Positions 5,942 to 7,545 of a stretch of 7,545 bases of DNA are shown here, piece by piece. Position 1 is the first letter of the stretch. Each line of letters begins with the position of its first letter. The stretch lies in NCBI GenBank assembly GCA_018374635.1, contig JAHAEW010000113.1, positions 1 through 7,545 on the forward strand, in the 5' to 3' direction. Origin of the DNA: Clostridiales bacterium (GTDB lineage Bacteria; Bacillota; Clostridia; Oscillospirales; Oscillospiraceae). The translations under genes were made by a program, and so were the position numbers. The notes under the pieces are model-generated. The model was not told the origin of the DNA and searched no databases. It was given only the letters and a program-made list of their open reading frames with translations.

Positions 5942-6616
5942 TTGAATGTACGTATGCAAGCAGCTCCCAACCGAAGGGCCCACAGCGCCGCGGTGCGGGA
6001 TATGGTGGTTCTCGCCTTGTTTACCGCCATCATCCTGCTCATGGCAGCCACTCCCATCGGGCTTATTGACCTGCCCCTCATCAAGGCCACGATCCTCCAT
6101 GTCCCGGTCATCATCGGGGCCATCGTGCTGGGTCCCCGGCAGGGCGCCTTCCTGGGCGCCGTGTTCGGCCTGACCAGCCTGGTGAAGAATACCATGGCGC
6201 CCGGCGTGCTGTCCTTTGCGTTTTCGCCCCTCATTCCGGTGCCCGGTACGCAGCACGGAAGCGTGTGGGCCCTTTTTATCTCCATGGTGCCGCGGATGCT
6301 CATCGGGCCTGTGGCCTGGGTCGTGTATACCCTGCTGCATAAGCTGCTGGGCCGCAAGGCGGGGGCGCGCACGGTGGAGGCGGCGGCGGCCGCGGTGGCG
6401 GGAGCCTTTACCAATACGATCCTGGTCATGGGGACCATCGGTCTGGTGTTCCGTCAGGCCTATGCCACGGCCTACGATCTGCCGGTCAATGAAGTGATCG
6501 GCGTGATCATGGGCGTGGTGGCCGTCAACGGCGTGCCCGAGGCGGTGGCTGCCGCCGTACTGGTGCCCGCCGTGGCGCTGCCCCTGCAGAAGGCCCTGAA
6601 ACGGGATACGATGTAA
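5942..6616 (+). CDS. ECF transporter substrate-binding (S) component, probably pantothenate
   Basis: This is an integral membrane substrate-capture subunit for an energy-coupling-factor importer, 224 residues with about six hydrophobic segments (roughly 20-38, 48-65, 67-82, 106-134, 145-170 and 185-215). The first helix carries an AxxxA pattern (Ala25, Ala29), the type of packing motif S components use to dock with EcfT. The loop SFAFSPLIPVPGTQHGS (91-107) and the glycine-rich helices fit the PF12822-type family as I know it. The TTG at 5942 is chosen because AGGAGG ends 8 nt before it; the in-frame ATG at 5954 is 20 nt from that site, and the nearby ATG at 5946 is out of frame. The gap to coaX is 19 nt, so they form an operon. 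Pantothenate specificity (PanT-like) is inferred only from the coaX and coaBC neighbours. No EcfA or EcfT gene is present, so a shared module elsewhere is expected. Confidence 0.85.
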   Translation: MNVRMQAAPNRRAHSAAVRDMVVLALFTAIILLMAATPIGLIDLPLIKATILHVPVIIGAIVLGPRQGAFLGAVFGLTSLVKNTMAPGVLSFAFSPLIPVPGTQHGSVWALFISMVPRMLIGPVAWVVYTLLHKLLGRKAGARTVEAAAAAVAGAFTNTILVMGTIGLVFRQAYATAYDLPVNEVIGVIMGVVAVNGVPEAVAAAVLVPAVALPLQKALKRDTM

Positions 6617-6635
6617 GAGAAGGAGAACGGGATAC

Positions 6636-7406
6636 ATGATCTTGGCACTGGATGTGGGCAATACCAATACGGTGGTAGGCGGCTTTGAAGGAAGCGCCCT
6701 CCGATTCAGCCTGCGGATGCAGAGCGACCGGAACAAGACGGTGGACGAATATGTCCTTCTGCTCCGGGGCCTGCTGGCGGAGAAAGAGGTGGATCTCTCC
6801 ACTGTGGAGGGCGGGATCATCTCCAGCGTGGTGCCGGAGCTGCGCTATGTGCTGGGCAAGGCCATGGAACGCCTGACCGGCAAGACCTTCCTGGTGGTGA
6901 GCAGCCGTCTGGACCTGGGCGGCATCCGGATCAAGATGGACATTCCCGGGCAGGTGGGCGCCGATCTGCTGGTGGATGCGGCGGCCGCCCTCTCCCTCTA
7001 CCGGCCTCCGCTGGTCATCTTTGATATGGGAACGGCTACCACCATGTCGGTGCTGGACCGGGAGGGCAGCTACATCGGCGGTGTGATCATCCCCGGGCTG
7101 CGCCTCTCTATGGACGCCCTCTCCGGGCGGGCCGCGCAGCTCCCCTTTATCAATCTGGAGGAGCCGCCCGAGCGCCTGATCGGGAAAAACACGGTGGACT
7201 GCATGAAGGCAGGGGCCATTTACTCCAACGCCGCCATGCTGGACGGACTGGTGGACCGGGTGGAGGAGGAACTGGGCGAGAAGGTGACTGTGGTAGCCAC
7301 TGGCGGCCTCATGGGCGTGGTGCTCCCCTTCTGCAAGCATGAGATCCACTATGACGAGAACCTGCTCCTAATCGGTCTTTTGAAGCTCTATGAGCGCAAT
7401 TCCTGA
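6636..7406 (+). CDS. coaX: Type III pantothenate kinase
   Basis: It phosphorylates pantothenate to 4'-phosphopantothenate with ATP, the first committed CoA step. The type III family belongs to the ASKHA fold and is known for resistance to CoA feedback and for needing a monovalent cation. The 256 residues are the usual length. DVGNTNTVVG (6-15) is the phosphate-1 loop, GAD (108-110) holds the expected catalytic Asp110, DMGTATT (130-136) is phosphate-2, IGGVIIPGL (147-155) and SGRAAQLP (163-170) follow, and TGG (222-224) is the adenosine-side motif. After GAD the common Arg is Leu111, so the site reads GADLLVDA. The start has AAGGAG (6620-6625) 10 nt upstream. The gene follows the S component and is last in its operon. 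The hairpin 11 nt after the stop has its T tract on the opposite strand. Confidence 0.97.
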   Translation: MILALDVGNTNTVVGGFEGSALRFSLRMQSDRNKTVDEYVLLLRGLLAEKEVDLSTVEGGIISSVVPELRYVLGKAMERLTGKTFLVVSSRLDLGGIRIKMDIPGQVGADLLVDAAAALSLYRPPLVIFDMGTATTMSVLDREGSYIGGVIIPGLRLSMDALSGRAAQLPFINLEEPPERLIGKNTVDCMKAGAIYSNAAMLDGLVDRVEEELGEKVTVVATGGLMGVVLPFCKHEIHYDENLLLIGLLKLYERNS

Positions 7407-7412
7407 CGATAC

Positions 7413-7448
7413 AAAAAAGTCCGGCGCCGCGTATGCGGCGCCGGACTT
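7413..7448 (-). terminator. Inward-facing intrinsic terminator attached to the right repeat
   Basis: A perfect 14-bp stem (7417-7430 with 7435-7448, loop GTAT) is followed on the minus strand by six T residues (7413-7418 read as A on plus; two of them pair in the stem). It starts at the last base of the repeat's GACAGTCTGA. It would stop transcription entering from the right. For coaX mRNA the hairpin lacks a U tract on the plus strand, so it may act only as a 3'-end structure. Confidence 0.85.
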
Positions 7449-7545
7449 CAGACTGTCAATAAAGTATATTTCTTCGATTTATGCTGCAAGAGCCTCGCAG
7501 AGTTCCGCCGTCCGCAGACGGCGGAAGAGGGTCAAATCGTGTTTT
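7448..7545 (-). repeat. Right copy of the ~97-nt structured repeat, inverted
   Basis: It is the reverse complement of 1-97 apart from one substitution (T instead of C87) and one missing base. Hairpin 1 has arms 7505-7512 and 7517-7524 with a 4-nt loop (5 nt in the left copy); hairpin 2 has arms 7484-7490 and 7494-7500. The match runs to 7543, where the left copy meets the window edge, so the full element may be longer. The terminator next to it shares no sequence with the left terminator beyond being a hairpin, so the conserved unit ends at GACAGTCTGA. Confidence 0.9.

Noticed and set aside
1..7545. Transposon bounded by terminal inverted repeats
   Set aside because: The repeats are inverted and terminal to the window, but the cargo is housekeeping genes with no transposase or integrase. 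Each repeat is tied to a separate terminator, which fits a dispersed small repeat better than the ends of one mobile element.

Overview
The window is GC-rich DNA from what looks like a gut-type Clostridia (Oscillospiraceae/Ruminococcaceae-like Firmicutes). This is inferred from AGGAGG-type ribosome sites, sigma-A-type promoters, a VanS-like kinase, an ECF-type vitamin transporter subunit and a type III pantothenate kinase. No species marker (rRNA) is present.

Layout, left to right: a 97-nt repeat followed by an inward-facing terminator (1-125); a VanS-family sensor histidine kinase on the minus strand (124-1272); a divergent promoter region with an inverted repeat (1273-1476); an unrecognised eight-helix membrane protein (1477-2349) overlapping methionyl-tRNA synthetase metG (2339-4309); a convergent hairpin terminator (4389-4435); coaBC on the minus strand (4478-5680); a divergent control region with two good promoters (5681-5941); an ECF transporter S component, probably for pantothenate (5942-6616); coaX (6636-7406); and, at the right edge, an inverted second copy of the left repeat with its own inward-facing terminator (7413-7545).

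The right half is a pantothenate-to-4'-phosphopantetheine module. The S component would bring in pantothenate, CoaX phosphorylates it, and CoaBC adds cysteine and decarboxylates the product. The left half is a housekeeping tRNA synthetase coupled to a membrane protein of unknown role, and a kinase without a partner response regulator in view.

The genes themselves are mostly ordinary. The least explained signal is the pair of nearly identical inverted repeats at the two edges. Each carries two small hairpins, and the only indel lies in a hairpin loop. Each ends in the same 10-mer, followed at once by a strong but unrelated terminator hairpin. This looks like a dispersed structured-RNA or terminator-linked repeat family rather than coding DNA.
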